Assembly (NCBI GenBank): GCA_963710495.1
Contig: CAVQAI010000012.1
Location: forward strand, 726,089-790,088
Source: Bog-756 sp963710495
GTDB taxonomy: Bacteria > Actinomycetota > Acidimicrobiia > Acidimicrobiales > RAAP-2
DNA: 64,000 nt
Reading direction: 5' to 3'
This document shows positions 26,752 through 35,072 of this stretch, piece by piece. The notes beneath the pieces are model-generated. The model was not told the origin of the DNA, ran no database searches, and was given only the letters and a program-made list of their open reading frames with translations. Within the stretch, counting starts at the first letter, position 1. Each line of letters begins with the position of its first letter. The position numbers and the translations under genes are program-made.

Positions 26752-26927
26752 TCCCGCGGAGTGCGTGCCTCCAAACGTCGGTCAGTGGTCGTCAGCAATG
26801 CTACCGCGGCGTCGGCATGTCCAATTGGCGTCGGCGAAGGATGCCCAGTGCCGCCCGGGCACTTCATTGGCTCCAACCCAACCGGCGACCCGGGATCGTG
26901 CGAACCCGTGCGAGCCAGCACTACCGA

Positions 26928-27284
26928 CTAGTCGCAACTGCTGAGCAAGTCGGCATGAACGAGTTGGCCCTGCTGCAATGAGACGTTGACTGGGACAACG
27001 TATGACTGGTCGGTGCTCACTGTGTACCGGCCCGGTGAGAGCAAGAATCGATACCGGAAGCTCCCCCACTTGGCTTGTTGGGCGACAATCCGATGGCCTC
27101 GGTAAACGATCGCCCTAACCCGGTGAGCGGGCTGCCCCGCCGGCCCTGAGCATTGAACGGCCATCCCGGTGATGACGGCGGGCCGCCGCGCCACCACGGG
27201 CGTGCCGCTTGTGCTTCCACATGCGACCAGAGCAGCAGCCACGGGCACTGACAGGATCGCCAACCATCGTCGGGACTTCAGCAC
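26928..27284 (-). CDS. Small lipoprotein, hypothetical
   Basis: 118 residues with a lysine/arginine start (MLKSRRW), a hydrophobic core and a lipobox (ALVAC), followed by a small beta-rich domain (PAVITGMAVQCSG, then VRAIVYRGHRIVAQQ, RYTVSTDQSYVVPVNVSL and LSSCD). Two cysteines in the mature part may pair. The shape resembles a carboxypeptidase-regulatory-like or transthyretin-like beta sandwich, but I cannot assign a family. Confidence 0.6.
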   Translation of the reverse strand: MLKSRRWLAILSVPVAAALVACGSTSGTPVVARRPAVITGMAVQCSGPAGQPAHRVRAIVYRGHRIVAQQAKWGSFRYRFLLSPGRYTVSTDQSYVVPVNVSLQQGQLVHADLLSSCD

Positions 27285-27391
27285 ACCTCCATTCTTCTTC
27301 CGTTCAACCGATCGGAGTAGTCGGCCCGCCCGAGTCGTACGATTTGGCCCGGGTCAATGACCGACCCGTCCCCGATCAGAACGGTCAGAGA

Positions 27392-28069
27392 TCAGGGCCC
27401 GGGGCAGAACCATTCGGCCGTGCCTACCGGGTAGGTGACAGCGCCGGTCGGGTACATACGGGTCTGTAGCGCGGCCAGGCCGATCGTTGCCGGAATGGTC
27501 GCGACTCGTCCCGGGAGCGGAATCTGGTTGCCAGGGCCCGGGCCGTCCCATTGGGAGATGAAGGTTGCGACTCGGGTGGACGGTTCGTATCCGAAGAGAG
27601 CTGATACGCAGGAGCCACCGCGGTTGAACGAGGTGAAGACGACGTAGGTTCCGATGCCTGCTTTGGTCACGGCCAAGATGCGCGGTAGTTCTCCCTCCGT
27701 TGGGGGGTAGATGTTGCTATTGGGGTTTCCCTGCAAGACCTGGTCGAGCGAGACGTCTCCTCCGTTCATGCCCGATGGGTCTCCCCGGCTGGTGACCGTA
27801 ACGATTGCCACCAGTGTCGCCGACGATGCGAGGACGGTGATGGCGTCGAAGTTGGACGGGTAGCCACAACCTGGTGGGCAGGCAGGGGCGGGGGAAGAAA
27901 TCGTGGCCGTTGAAACGGTCGTCGGTGGAGTCTTCGGCACCACCACCGAAGTGGTCGAGGTCTGCCCGCTCGGAGGCAGGGAAGACCGGACGGCGGATGA
28001 CGACGATGTGCAGGCCGAAACCGCGAGTCCGGCGCACAACAACGCCACCGGCCAAGATCGACGTGTCAA
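27392..28069 (-). CDS. Putative lipoprotein, hypothetical
   Basis: About 225 residues. TTG 28069 is preferred because AGGAG lies 7 nt upstream; GTG 28075 is the alternative but too close to that site. Signal sequence with lipobox (LCAGLAVSAC), a Ser/Thr/Pro-rich linker (~50 residues), then a domain with CPPGCGYP, ITVLASSATLVAIVTVTSRGD and GSCVSALFGYEPS. No family recognised. It is one of several lipoproteins in this part of the window, on the same strand as the preceding one. Confidence 0.55.
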   Translation of the reverse strand: MTRRSWPVALLCAGLAVSACTSSSSAVRSSLPPSGQTSTTSVVVPKTPPTTVSTATISSPAPACPPGCGYPSNFDAITVLASSATLVAIVTVTSRGDPSGMNGGDVSLDQVLQGNPNSNIYPPTEGELPRILAVTKAGIGTYVVFTSFNRGGSCVSALFGYEPSTRVATFISQWDGPGPGNQIPLPGRVATIPATIGLAALQTRMYPTGAVTYPVGTAEWFCPGP

Positions 28070-28189
28070 AACCACGCTCCTATCGCCACATGCACCGTAG
28101 CCTCCCGGGCTCGTTCGGAGTCCCAACTACCGGGCGTGACAGACCGCTCCAGACTTTGACCCATATTTCGATGGGGGGATAGGGGATCC

Positions 28190-28316
28190 ACCCCCGATGC
28201 AGGGTGCCATCCGGATCGATCAGGGAGAACTCGCGTAGTCCATAGAGCGCATCGCGCGGTGCACCGAGGTGCCCGATCTCGTCCGCCATCGCCCATTCGA
28301 CGTGCGCGGGGCAAGG
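28190..28316 (-). pseudogene. Remnant of a VOC (glyoxalase/bleomycin-resistance) gene
   Basis: Read on the minus strand, about 40 residues give VEWAMADEIGHLGAPRDALY and GLREFSLIDPDGTLHRG, the C-terminal beta-alpha motif of VOC-superfamily proteins (Y/W-G-hR-EFS-h-DPDG). The N-terminal part is missing and is replaced at 28317 by a 22-bp repeat array; the C-terminus is also lost. It is a fragment, not a functional gene. Confidence 0.6.
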
Positions 28317-28382
28317 TGTCGGGCATCAACTGAACACATGTCGGGCATCACGGAAACACGTGTCGGGCTCAACAGAAGGGAT
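28317..28382 (+). repeat. Three 22-bp direct repeats (TGTCGGGC units)
   Basis: TGTCGGG starts at 28317, 28339 and 28361, a period of exactly 22 bp. The first unit reads TGTCGGGCATCAACTGAACA, and the second and third diverge in their last 10 bases. The array abuts the truncated VOC gene. Similar TGTCGGGCATCA-type repeats occur at the ends of some transposons in actinobacteria, so this may be the footprint of a lost insertion sequence. Confidence 0.6.
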
Positions 28383-28433
28383 GATGATAGGGGACACGGA
28401 GTGGTCCAGTAACGACATGTTGCGGAAAGCTCG

Positions 28434-28961
28434 ATGGCCGCGAGGCACAATGTGGCGGTGGACCCACTCCCCGCCTTTGAAATCGTCGATGCTCTCACCG
28501 TTCGTCAACTGACCGATGCGACTGATCTCGTCTTCGAGTACATGGCGGCGACACTCGACGAAGTCGGGTGGCCAGCTCCTGACCGGTCGTCGGACCTTCC
28601 AGAAGCCTGGCGCAGCGAGGTCGATGACCTTGCTGCGTCTTACCCTCCACCGGGAGTGTTCCTCGTTGCCTACCGCCACCAGCGACCAATCGGTGGAGTC
28701 GGCATGCAGGTGAGGGAGCCAGGAACGGCGGAAATCAAGCACCTCTACGTGCGTCCTGACGAGCGAGGGGGCATGGGACGCCTACTCATGGACCAGCTCC
28801 GTAGACGGGCCACCGAAGGTGGCATACGACGACTCGTGCTCGACGTACTCACGAGCCGAACTCACGTTATCGAGCTCTATCGACACCTTGGCTATACCGA
28901 TGCAGAGCCCTATACCCATGAGCCGGTGCCTGTGATCTTCATGGAGCTGCTTCTGACCTGA
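28434..28961 (+). CDS. GNAT family N-acetyltransferase
   Basis: 175 residues. It has the acetyl-CoA-binding motif A: IKHLYVRPDERGGMGRLLMD (Q/RxxGxG/A loop as RGGMGR), followed by RLVLDVLTSRTHVIELYRHLGY, the usual motif B. The N-terminal third is helical (DATDLVFEYMAATLDEVGW). Acetyl acceptor unknown. Single-gene unit after the repeat array. Confidence 0.87.
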   Translation: MAARHNVAVDPLPAFEIVDALTVRQLTDATDLVFEYMAATLDEVGWPAPDRSSDLPEAWRSEVDDLAASYPPPGVFLVAYRHQRPIGGVGMQVREPGTAEIKHLYVRPDERGGMGRLLMDQLRRRATEGGIRRLVLDVLTSRTHVIELYRHLGYTDAEPYTHEPVPVIFMELLLT

Positions 28962-29050
28962 GGCCGCCGGGCTAGGTCTGGATAGCGCACAGTGCCGGTC
29001 GTCCCGGGCGGTCACACGCGCTGAGATCAGAAGAGCCCCCATAGCTCACG

Positions 29051-29123
29051 TGGGCCGTGCGGGTCTCGATCCCGCCACCTTGGGATTAAAAGTCCCCTGC
29101 TCTTCCCGATGAGCTAACGGCCC
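29051..29123 (-). tRNA. tRNA-Lys (anticodon TTT)
   Basis: A 73-nt cloverleaf on the minus strand: acceptor GGGCCGT/ACGGCCC plus discriminator A, D-stem GCTC/GAGC, anticodon stem GGGGA/TCCCA with loop CTTTTAA (anticodon TTT), variable AGGTG and T-stem GCGGG/CCCGC. No CCA is encoded. Two oddities: the outer anticodon-stem pair is G-A (27-43), and the T-loop reads ATCGAGA with A instead of T at position 54. It is probably functional, but it departs from canonical tRNA-Lys. Confidence 0.8.
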
Positions 29124-29238
29124 GCCAGGAGCGTACCCGCCTCGCTTGGCATGCTCGGGCGCTCAAGCGAACAAACACCGGAACAGCTCGGCAGCACCCC
29201 CCAGGGACCGAATCGGCCGGTGGTCCTGCGGATGCTGG

Positions 29239-30270
29239 CTAACGGGCGATGACCACGGCTGACGGCTGGCCTCCGACCGCGACCCGGCCGATCACCGATC
29301 GCCTGATGAGATCGAAGTGGACGAGCGTCCCATTCCCTCCGCACACCCATATCGACGTTCCTCTCGGGTCCACCGCCAGACACTGAGCAGTCGTCCCGAT
29401 GCCGACCGATGCTCCCGGTGTGCCGCTCCTCAGGTTGAGCGGTGTCACGCCGGCACCGGCGCTGACATACGCCGTCGTGGAAGAGCGCACGCCGGCGATC
29501 CCAGTGGGGTTCCCGACCACCGGGATGGCCGCTTGCGGTGTCATCGACGGAAGAGCGATCGGGGTCACGGTGCTCGTCTCGAAGTCGGCCACCAAGGCAG
29601 AGGCGCCGTCGGGGCTGATGTAGAGCGAGTCCGGCTCGGCCCCCGCCGCGACCGGAGGCCCAGCGGTGAGGCTGGGAAGGTCGATCGGCGACACGGTTCC
29701 GTCCTGGTAGTTGGCCACCATGGCCAGCGTCCCTTTCGGCGAGACAGCCAGGGCCACGGGTTGCCGGCCGACCGGGATGGGTCGGCCCACCCGCAGCGAT
29801 GGAACGAGGAGTGGGGTGACGGTGTTGTCACCGAAATTCGCGACGAGGGCGAGAGATCCATCTGGTGTGACGGTCACGGCGTCGGGCTCGAGACCCACGG
29901 TGGCCGACTTGACGACGGCGCCCGACGCCACATCGATCTCCGCCACGGTGTCCTGCCCCTTGTTGGCAACGAGCACGTACTTGCCGTCCGGTGTGACGCC
30001 CAGTCCCGACGGCAGTGTGCCGGTGGTGATGGGAGTTTGCGCCGTCGCGGTGAGGGTGTCGACCACCGCCACCTTGTCGCTGGGGTTGGCCACGTTGGCG
30101 CCGGTGGCCACATAGGCGGTCGGAGTGGTGGAGGACGCGGCGGCGGAACCGGAGCCACAGCCGGCCAACAGGCAGAAGCCAAAAAGCACGCCGATGGCCG
30201 GGGGGACCATCGCGAGCCGGACCCGTGACCGGGGGCAAGCACCGGTAGGGCGCGGCACCCTGGCGGCCAT
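29239..30270 (-). CDS. Beta-propeller lipoprotein (YVTN/NHL-type repeats)
   Basis: The ATG at 30270 is preferred because it begins just after the stop of the upstream gene at 30279; 30327 is also in frame. Signal peptide with lipobox (FGFCLLAGC), then a Ser/Thr linker and about seven blades of the form PDGKYVLVANKGQDTVAEID, repeated as TPDGSLALVANFGDNTVTPL, SPKGTLAMVANYQDGTVSPI and others. This is the YVTN/40-bp-repeat propeller fold, used for extracellular ligand or protein binding. Lies 8 bp downstream of the aminotransferase gene. Confidence 0.85.
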   Translation of the reverse strand: MAARVPRPTGACPRSRVRLAMVPPAIGVLFGFCLLAGCGSGSAAASSTTPTAYVATGANVANPSDKVAVVDTLTATAQTPITTGTLPSGLGVTPDGKYVLVANKGQDTVAEIDVASGAVVKSATVGLEPDAVTVTPDGSLALVANFGDNTVTPLLVPSLRVGRPIPVGRQPVALAVSPKGTLAMVANYQDGTVSPIDLPSLTAGPPVAAGAEPDSLYISPDGASALVADFETSTVTPIALPSMTPQAAIPVVGNPTGIAGVRSSTTAYVSAGAGVTPLNLRSGTPGASVGIGTTAQCLAVDPRGTSIWVCGGNGTLVHFDLIRRSVIGRVAVGGQPSAVVIAR

Positions 30271-30278
30271 TGGGCTGA

Positions 30279-31724
30279 TCAGCCCCGGGCGCAGGCCGCG
30301 CCGGGTTCGGACGCCGCATCCACCCACCCCGGCATATCGGTCAGGGGGGCGTAGTCCCCGGTTGCCGGGTCTTGGCGGTACGGGACCGGTGCGGGGACAC
30401 CTCCAGCCAGCTCGCCCACGGCCGCCACCAGGGCGTCGATATCTTGCCCCGACGTTCCCAGTCCGGCGCTGGCCCGGACGGCACCTGGGACGTTGCGGTA
30501 TTCACCCCGCAGCACTTCGGATCGGTAGGCCTCCACTTCCGCGGCACTCAGGCCGAGGAGTCGTATCACGTACGGGTGGGCACAGAAGCACCCATGTCGC
30601 ACGGCGACGCCGTACTCGGCGCTCAGCCTGGCGGCCACCAGGGCATGGTGCATACCCTCGACGGTGAACGCAGTGACGGGCAACAGGTCGAGACCTTCGG
30701 CCGACCGAGACCGATCAGCGTCGACCCCGGTCGGGCCGAGCAGACGGACCCCGTCGACGGAGCGGAGGCCGTCAACCAATCGGTGGCGCAGTTCCCGCTC
30801 ATGATCGCAGATCCTGTCCCACCCGATCCGTCCGAGCGCGTCGATGGCGGCGTGCATGCCCACCGCGCCGACCACGTTCGGCGACCCCGCCTCTTCGCGA
30901 TCCGGTGGATCCGTCCATACCACCTCGTCCAGCCCGACGAGGTCGACTGCGCCGCCACCGGCTAGGAACGGGTCGCCGTCCTCGAACAGGCGGCGCGGCC
31001 CGATGAGCGCGCCCGACCCGAACGGTGCGTATAGCTTGTGACCGCTGAAGGCGATGAAGTCGGCCGTGGCCGGAAGCGGCCGGTGCGGCGCCAACTGCGC
31101 GGCGTCCACGACCACGCGGATGCCCCGCTCATGGGCGAGCTCGATGATCTCGCCTAATGGTGGCAGCCATCCCGTCACGTTCGAGCCGCCGGTGATGGCC
31201 AGGATCGCGGCCCGCGGAGACCGGTCGAGGGCGGCTCCTACGTCACCCGGCTCGAACGTCCCTTCCGGCGAGCATTCGACGTACCGGCGTTGGGCCACCC
31301 GCCCCCACGGAAGCAGGTTGGCGTGGTGCTCGACCACGGTGGTCACGACCACCTCGGTGGGCTCGAGGCGCAGGCGGTAGGCCAGGTGGTTGATGGCTTC
31401 GGTCGTGTTGCGGCAGATGATGGCGACGTCCGGGCCGTCGGGGTCGCGGCCGGCGAAGTCCAGCACGGCACGGCGGGCACTCTCATAGGCGGCCGTGGCG
31501 CGCCGGGAGCGGAACCCGGCCCCACGATGCACGCTCGAGTACCAGGGAAGGAATTCGTGCACCCGGGCGGCGGCGTCAGGATGGGCCTGCGTGGAAGCGG
31601 CCTGGTCGAGCTCGACGGCCGGCCGCTCGCGGCCGTCGACGCAAGGTACGAGCTGCCCCGATCCGACCAGGTCGGCGAGCGCACCGGCCTCGTCGGCGGG
31701 GAGATCTCGGCTCCGGGAGGGCAC
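30279..31724 (-). CDS. Class V aminotransferase (cysteine desulfurase-like)
   Basis: 481 residues from GTG 31724. PLP-dependent fold-type I features: CRNTTEAINHLAYRL, VVEHHANLLPW, GIRVVVDAAQLAPH, and the Schiff-base Lys in FIAFSGHKLYAPFGSGALIG; later AVRHGCFCAHPYV contains the Cys loop of IscS/SufS-like enzymes. It may release sulfur from cysteine or act as another PLP lyase. A partner scaffold (iscU/sufU) is absent. TAGGGT 6 nt upstream of the start implies a leaderless mRNA. Confidence 0.86.
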   Translation of the reverse strand: MPSRSRDLPADEAGALADLVGSGQLVPCVDGRERPAVELDQAASTQAHPDAAARVHEFLPWYSSVHRGAGFRSRRATAAYESARRAVLDFAGRDPDGPDVAIICRNTTEAINHLAYRLRLEPTEVVVTTVVEHHANLLPWGRVAQRRYVECSPEGTFEPGDVGAALDRSPRAAILAITGGSNVTGWLPPLGEIIELAHERGIRVVVDAAQLAPHRPLPATADFIAFSGHKLYAPFGSGALIGPRRLFEDGDPFLAGGGAVDLVGLDEVVWTDPPDREEAGSPNVVGAVGMHAAIDALGRIGWDRICDHERELRHRLVDGLRSVDGVRLLGPTGVDADRSRSAEGLDLLPVTAFTVEGMHHALVAARLSAEYGVAVRHGCFCAHPYVIRLLGLSAAEVEAYRSEVLRGEYRNVPGAVRASAGLGTSGQDIDALVAAVGELAGGVPAPVPYRQDPATGDYAPLTDMPGWVDAASEPGAACARG

Positions 31725-31773
31725 AGGTTCACCCTACGGGGTACCGAGCCCACGAGAAGGTACGCTCCCAGTC
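31725..31773. promoter_or_regulatory. Divergent leaderless promoters
   Basis: The 49-bp gap has two -10 boxes. On the minus strand TAGGGT (31736-31731) lies 6 nt before GTG 31724. On the plus strand TACGCT (31761-31766) lies 7 nt before GTG 31774. Both genes would therefore lack a 5' leader, and each promoter's -35 region overlaps the other transcription unit. Confidence 0.6.
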
Positions 31774-32151
31774 GTGGAGATCGAACCCGACCTCGCCGGG
31801 GCCTCCCGAGGGCTGCTCACCGTCGAGCACGCCGTTGGGACCTCCGGAACCGATGGTTCCGGTGCCGACGGGCGGACCGGAGGGGAAGACCGGATCGAGG
31901 AGGCCACGCCTTCCGGATCAGTAGCCACGCCTCCCGGCGAGGCAGAAGCATTCACCGAGTCCGAAACACCGGAGGGCTGCGTCGACTCCGTCGATCATGT
32001 GCTCGACGAGGTCGAAGAGGCACTCGACCGGCTCGACGACGGCAGCTACGGGCAATGCGAGTCCTGTGGCGTGCCCATTGACGACACTCGCCTGGCCGGC
32101 GAACCGGTGGCGCGGGAGTGCGCCGGCTGTGCGTCGCAGCGCGACGACTGA
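31774..32151 (+). CDS. DksA/TraR-type C4 zinc-finger protein
   Basis: 125 residues from GTG 31774. A disordered, Gly/Thr/Glu-rich N-terminal half (~70 residues) is followed by a short helix (VDSVDHVLDEVEEALDRLDDG) and the C4 zinc finger YGQCESCGVPIDDTRLAGEP then CAGCA. The finger and helix match the DksA/TraR C-terminal module, which binds RNA polymerase; the long coiled-coil of true DksA is missing. A role in transcription is possible but not proven. Confidence 0.82.
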   Translation: MEIEPDLAGASRGLLTVEHAVGTSGTDGSGADGRTGGEDRIEEATPSGSVATPPGEAEAFTESETPEGCVDSVDHVLDEVEEALDRLDDGSYGQCESCGVPIDDTRLAGEPVARECAGCASQRDD

Positions 32152-32382
32152 CCGGCTCCTTCAGGTTTCCGGCACCCGCCATTGGCGGCGAACGCGCCAT
32201 CATCCAGGCCGGTTCCGACTCGCCGGCCCCTGGACGGTCTCGTCGTCGGCGGGGCTCGTCCCCCGACGGCGGTTCGCCGATCGCCTCCGACGGCTCACGT
32301 CCGGTCGGCGCCAGCCCAAGCCGCCAACCCTCCGGTGGGACGGTGACCCTTCGGTAATGGGCGCAGGGAGGCGGATTCGGGG

Positions 32383-33681
32383 GTGAGATTCCTCCACCGT
32401 TGGCGGGCCCAGCGCCCCTGGAAGCCTGAACAGATCGGGCGGCCGGCAGCCCACCTGGTTCACCCGGCGCCGCTGGCCAGAAGGTCCGGGAGACGGAGGT
32501 GGCGACGCCGGCTCGGCATCGTGGCGCTCGTCGTCGTGGTGCTTGCCGGTGTCGAGGCGATACCTGCCGCATTCGGTCACGATCAGTCGGCTTTGTCGGC
32601 TGAACTGGCGGCCTCGGACGCGGCGACCGCGGTGACGAAGATCGATCCGTTCGAGCATGCCGGATCGGCGCAGTCTTGCGCCAACCTCGAAGCAATGTTC
32701 GGCGTGGGCAACCACTTGTTGAAGAATCGGCAGTTCGGTTTCTACGCCAGCATCTGGCCGAGCTACCAGGCCCTCAACGCGATGTATGTGGCTTCCCTCC
32801 TCCCCGGCGAGCCCGCTTGCCAGCGGGACTTCCGACAGTTGCTCGTGGCCGTCGACGACAACTATTGGGAACCGTCCAACCAGCACGTCTCCGGAGCCTT
32901 CGATCAAGGTCCGAGGGCCTTTCACTTCACGTCCGATCTGCCCCGGGTCGATGACAGCCTTTGGATGGGTCTCGCCATCATGCAGCAGTATTCGATGACG
33001 AGAGACCCGGCACTGCTCGTGCGGGCCGAAGACGTGTTCAATCTGGCAGTGAGCAACTGGGCGCCGAATGGGGGCGGCGTCTACTGGGAGGCCACCGGCG
33101 CCCATAACCAGGCCAGGACCGTCGTATCGAACGCACCAGCCGCCATCTTGGGCGTCGAGCTCTTCGTGCGGACCTCAGATGACAGGTTTCTGAAGTGGAG
33201 CGAGAAGATCGTGAATTGGCTCAACGCCAACCTGCGGGATCCGGCGACCGGTCTGTACGACGACAATATCGATAGTGAAGGTCGTCAAAACAGAGTCGAT
33301 ACGACGAAGTACACCTACACGCAGGGCATGATGGTGGGAGCCATGACAGCGCTGGCCGCGGTCGCTCCGACGCAATACCCGCTCAGTGATGCCGTGAGCC
33401 TTTCGGAGAGAGCGATTACCTACTTCGACGGCCACCGTGCCTATGGCCAACCCGGATTCGACGTCATCTGGGCAGAGAGCATCCTGAGGACGGCCGGGGT
33501 CTCCAACAACTACGCCCTCACCGCCGAAGCTCGAAGTGCGGTGGAACAGGCTCTGGCCACCGAACCCAAGGGCCAAGGCGACCTCCTCACCGTGAGTAGT
33601 GAGACCGCGCTGCGAGACCTGGCCGAGCTGGCTCCGACCAAATACGCCGACCTCATCTATGTGCTCCCACCGATGGGGTGA
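32383..33681 (+). CDS. Secreted or membrane-anchored GH76-like glycosidase
   Basis: 432 residues from GTG 32383 (GGGAGG 11 nt upstream). A long Arg-rich cytoplasmic N-terminus is followed by one hydrophobic segment (LGIVALVVVVLAGVEAI) and the extracellular catalytic domain. The (alpha/alpha)6-barrel features of GH76 alpha-1,6-mannanases are present: LPRVDDSLWMGLA with the catalytic DD, GGGVYWEA, SNAPAAILGVELF, TGLYDDNID and YTYTQGMMVGAMTAL. Substrate could be an alpha-mannan or other polymer. It lies 1.4 kb before the exopolysaccharide locus. Confidence 0.78.
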   Translation: MRFLHRWRAQRPWKPEQIGRPAAHLVHPAPLARRSGRRRWRRRLGIVALVVVVLAGVEAIPAAFGHDQSALSAELAASDAATAVTKIDPFEHAGSAQSCANLEAMFGVGNHLLKNRQFGFYASIWPSYQALNAMYVASLLPGEPACQRDFRQLLVAVDDNYWEPSNQHVSGAFDQGPRAFHFTSDLPRVDDSLWMGLAIMQQYSMTRDPALLVRAEDVFNLAVSNWAPNGGGVYWEATGAHNQARTVVSNAPAAILGVELFVRTSDDRFLKWSEKIVNWLNANLRDPATGLYDDNIDSEGRQNRVDTTKYTYTQGMMVGAMTALAAVAPTQYPLSDAVSLSERAITYFDGHRAYGQPGFDVIWAESILRTAGVSNNYALTAEARSAVEQALATEPKGQGDLLTVSSETALRDLAELAPTKYADLIYVLPPMG

Positions 33682-34442
33682 CTGAGTCCGCTCGCCTGCC
33701 GTCACGCGTCCCCCATCCCCCAGCAAAGCAGGATGGTGAGTGCCTTCATGAGGTGTCCGGGGCGGACCTAGGTTTGCTCGCCGTTTTTCGGCTTCCGGCA
33801 GCGGTACCTCGACCGCTCGCCGGCGAGGTCCTGGCAGAGGCGATGCCAACTGCTGCAGCTGCGTAGGGGTCGCGGCTCGCCCACGGTCGTTGAAGCAGTG
33901 GGCGACCACGACAGGCCTGTCGCTCGGTTCTCGACGAGGCCTCGGCATCCCACCGTGACCACCACGACGAATTGATGGCTCGCCGACGCGGCCCAGGGTC
34001 GCGCGATGGAGAGCGGATCGACATCGGGCCGAGGTCTGCCGAACTCGTCCAGCTTCTTTGTGGCGCGCATGACCGATGAAGGAGTCGACGGCGACGAAGA
34101 CACAGGGCAAAGAACAGGCAGAGGACCTCGAATGAATTGACGCCCACCTGGGTATCCCCGGATCAGAGCCCGGACTCAAGGTGCTGGTTCGATGACGAAG
34201 CGGCGCACTCAGTTTCTTCGCCTGCTAAGCGGTAGATCCCCTGGTCGGGCTGCAGATTTGCCGCCACGGCACCCCAGGCCCCACCGGCCCGTTTGGCCGC
34301 GGCACTCGACGCTCCTTCACCCTGGCCGAGGACACATCCCGTCGGCGGCGTCTATGCACAGCAGATCGATCCAAGGGGGTTCGCTCGCTGCGATCCGGGC
34401 GGGAGCGAGAGCGTACCGGCCATGTCCGGACGTGACCTCGCC

Positions 34443-34618
34443 GTCGTCCCAAAATTTGACGATCGTCGTCGTCCCAAAAATTGATGATCGTCGTCGTCCT
34501 GAAAATTGACGATCGTCGTTTCCTGAACTTGGTTGGATCCGTCGTTGTCCCGAAAATTGATGATCGTCGTTGTCCCGAAAATTGATGATCGTCGTTGTCC
34601 CGAAAATTGATGATCGTC
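34443..34618. repeat. 25-bp tandem repeat array
   Basis: About seven units with a period of exactly 25 bp; matching positions are 34446, 34471 and 34496, then 34544, 34569 and 34594, with a degenerate joint at 34519-34543. The core is GTCCCGAAAATTGATGATC, alternating with ACGATC variants; GACGATCGTC is itself palindromic. Units are directly adjacent with no spacers, so this is not a CRISPR array. Read on the minus strand it gives a repeated FGTTTIINFRDND pattern, which I take as non-coding. Confidence 0.75.
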
Positions 34619-34940
34619 CGGCGGCGTGACGGGTGCGGGACTCATCGACGACGACATCGTTCGTTTGCACGCCGACGACCTCGACGACGTAGCTGAATTA
34701 TTTCTGGTGCCGATGCTGACACCGATCAGCACATCGCGAGACTGACTCCGCACGCTCCGTGATCTCGCTTGCACTCGTTTCCATCGACACGTCATGCTGC
34801 ACAGGTAGGGCGGGGCGCACACCGGGGCTGTTCACCGAGCGTTCATCGGCTCGTGACGTCAGGGGTAAATCGCCACTCGTACAGTGTCGCGAATCGCAGT
34901 TGTTCTCTGGGGACTACGTGATGTCGGAGGAGTCAGTCCC

Positions 34941-35072
34941 ATGGAAATTCTCGTTCCTGCACACGGGAGTTCTCGTTCCCGTTTCCTAGGTCGGATCGTC
35001 CGGTGTCGCGCCCCGTTTCGGTCGGTGCCATGGTCGGCGATCGGACTGCCGCGTGATCGACCCCAGTCATGA
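34941..35072 (+). CDS. Possible 43-residue leader peptide, hypothetical
   Basis: ATG 34941 is preceded by GGAGGAG at ideal distance (8 nt), and the frame ends in TGA at 35070-35072, immediately before the GTG (35073) of the GT2 gene. The peptide begins MEILVPAHGSSRSRF and is basic, with no recognised family. The abutting stop and start suggest translational coupling. It may equally be a chance frame. Confidence 0.3.
   Translation: MEILVPAHGSSRSRFLGRIVRCRAPFRSVPWSAIGLPRDRPQS

Larger units (their letters stand above)
33682..35072. other. 1.4 kb gene-poor stretch
   Basis: No open frame here has family features or a convincing start, apart from a possible small leader at 34941. Several Arg/Ser-rich frames on both strands look like chance GC-rich reading frames. 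The stretch holds the 25-bp repeat array at 34443-34618, otherwise no recognisable element. It separates GH76 from the surface-polysaccharide genes and may be decayed mobile DNA plus the long promoter region of the GT2 gene. Confidence 0.5.

Noticed and set aside
28317..28382. Second CRISPR-like array
   Set aside because: Only three 22-bp units, directly adjacent, no spacers.
31952..32695. 247-residue minus-strand frame between the zinc-finger and GH76 genes
   Set aside because: Arg/Pro-rich composition, no motif, and overlap with both real genes.
34443..34618. CRISPR array
   Set aside because: Units are contiguous 25-bp repeats without unique spacers, and no cas genes are near.
34317..34670. 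Protein-coding gene over the 25-bp array (minus strand, FGTTTIINFRDND repeats)
   Set aside because: The frame exists only because 3 x 25 bp keeps phase; no ribosome site and no family.
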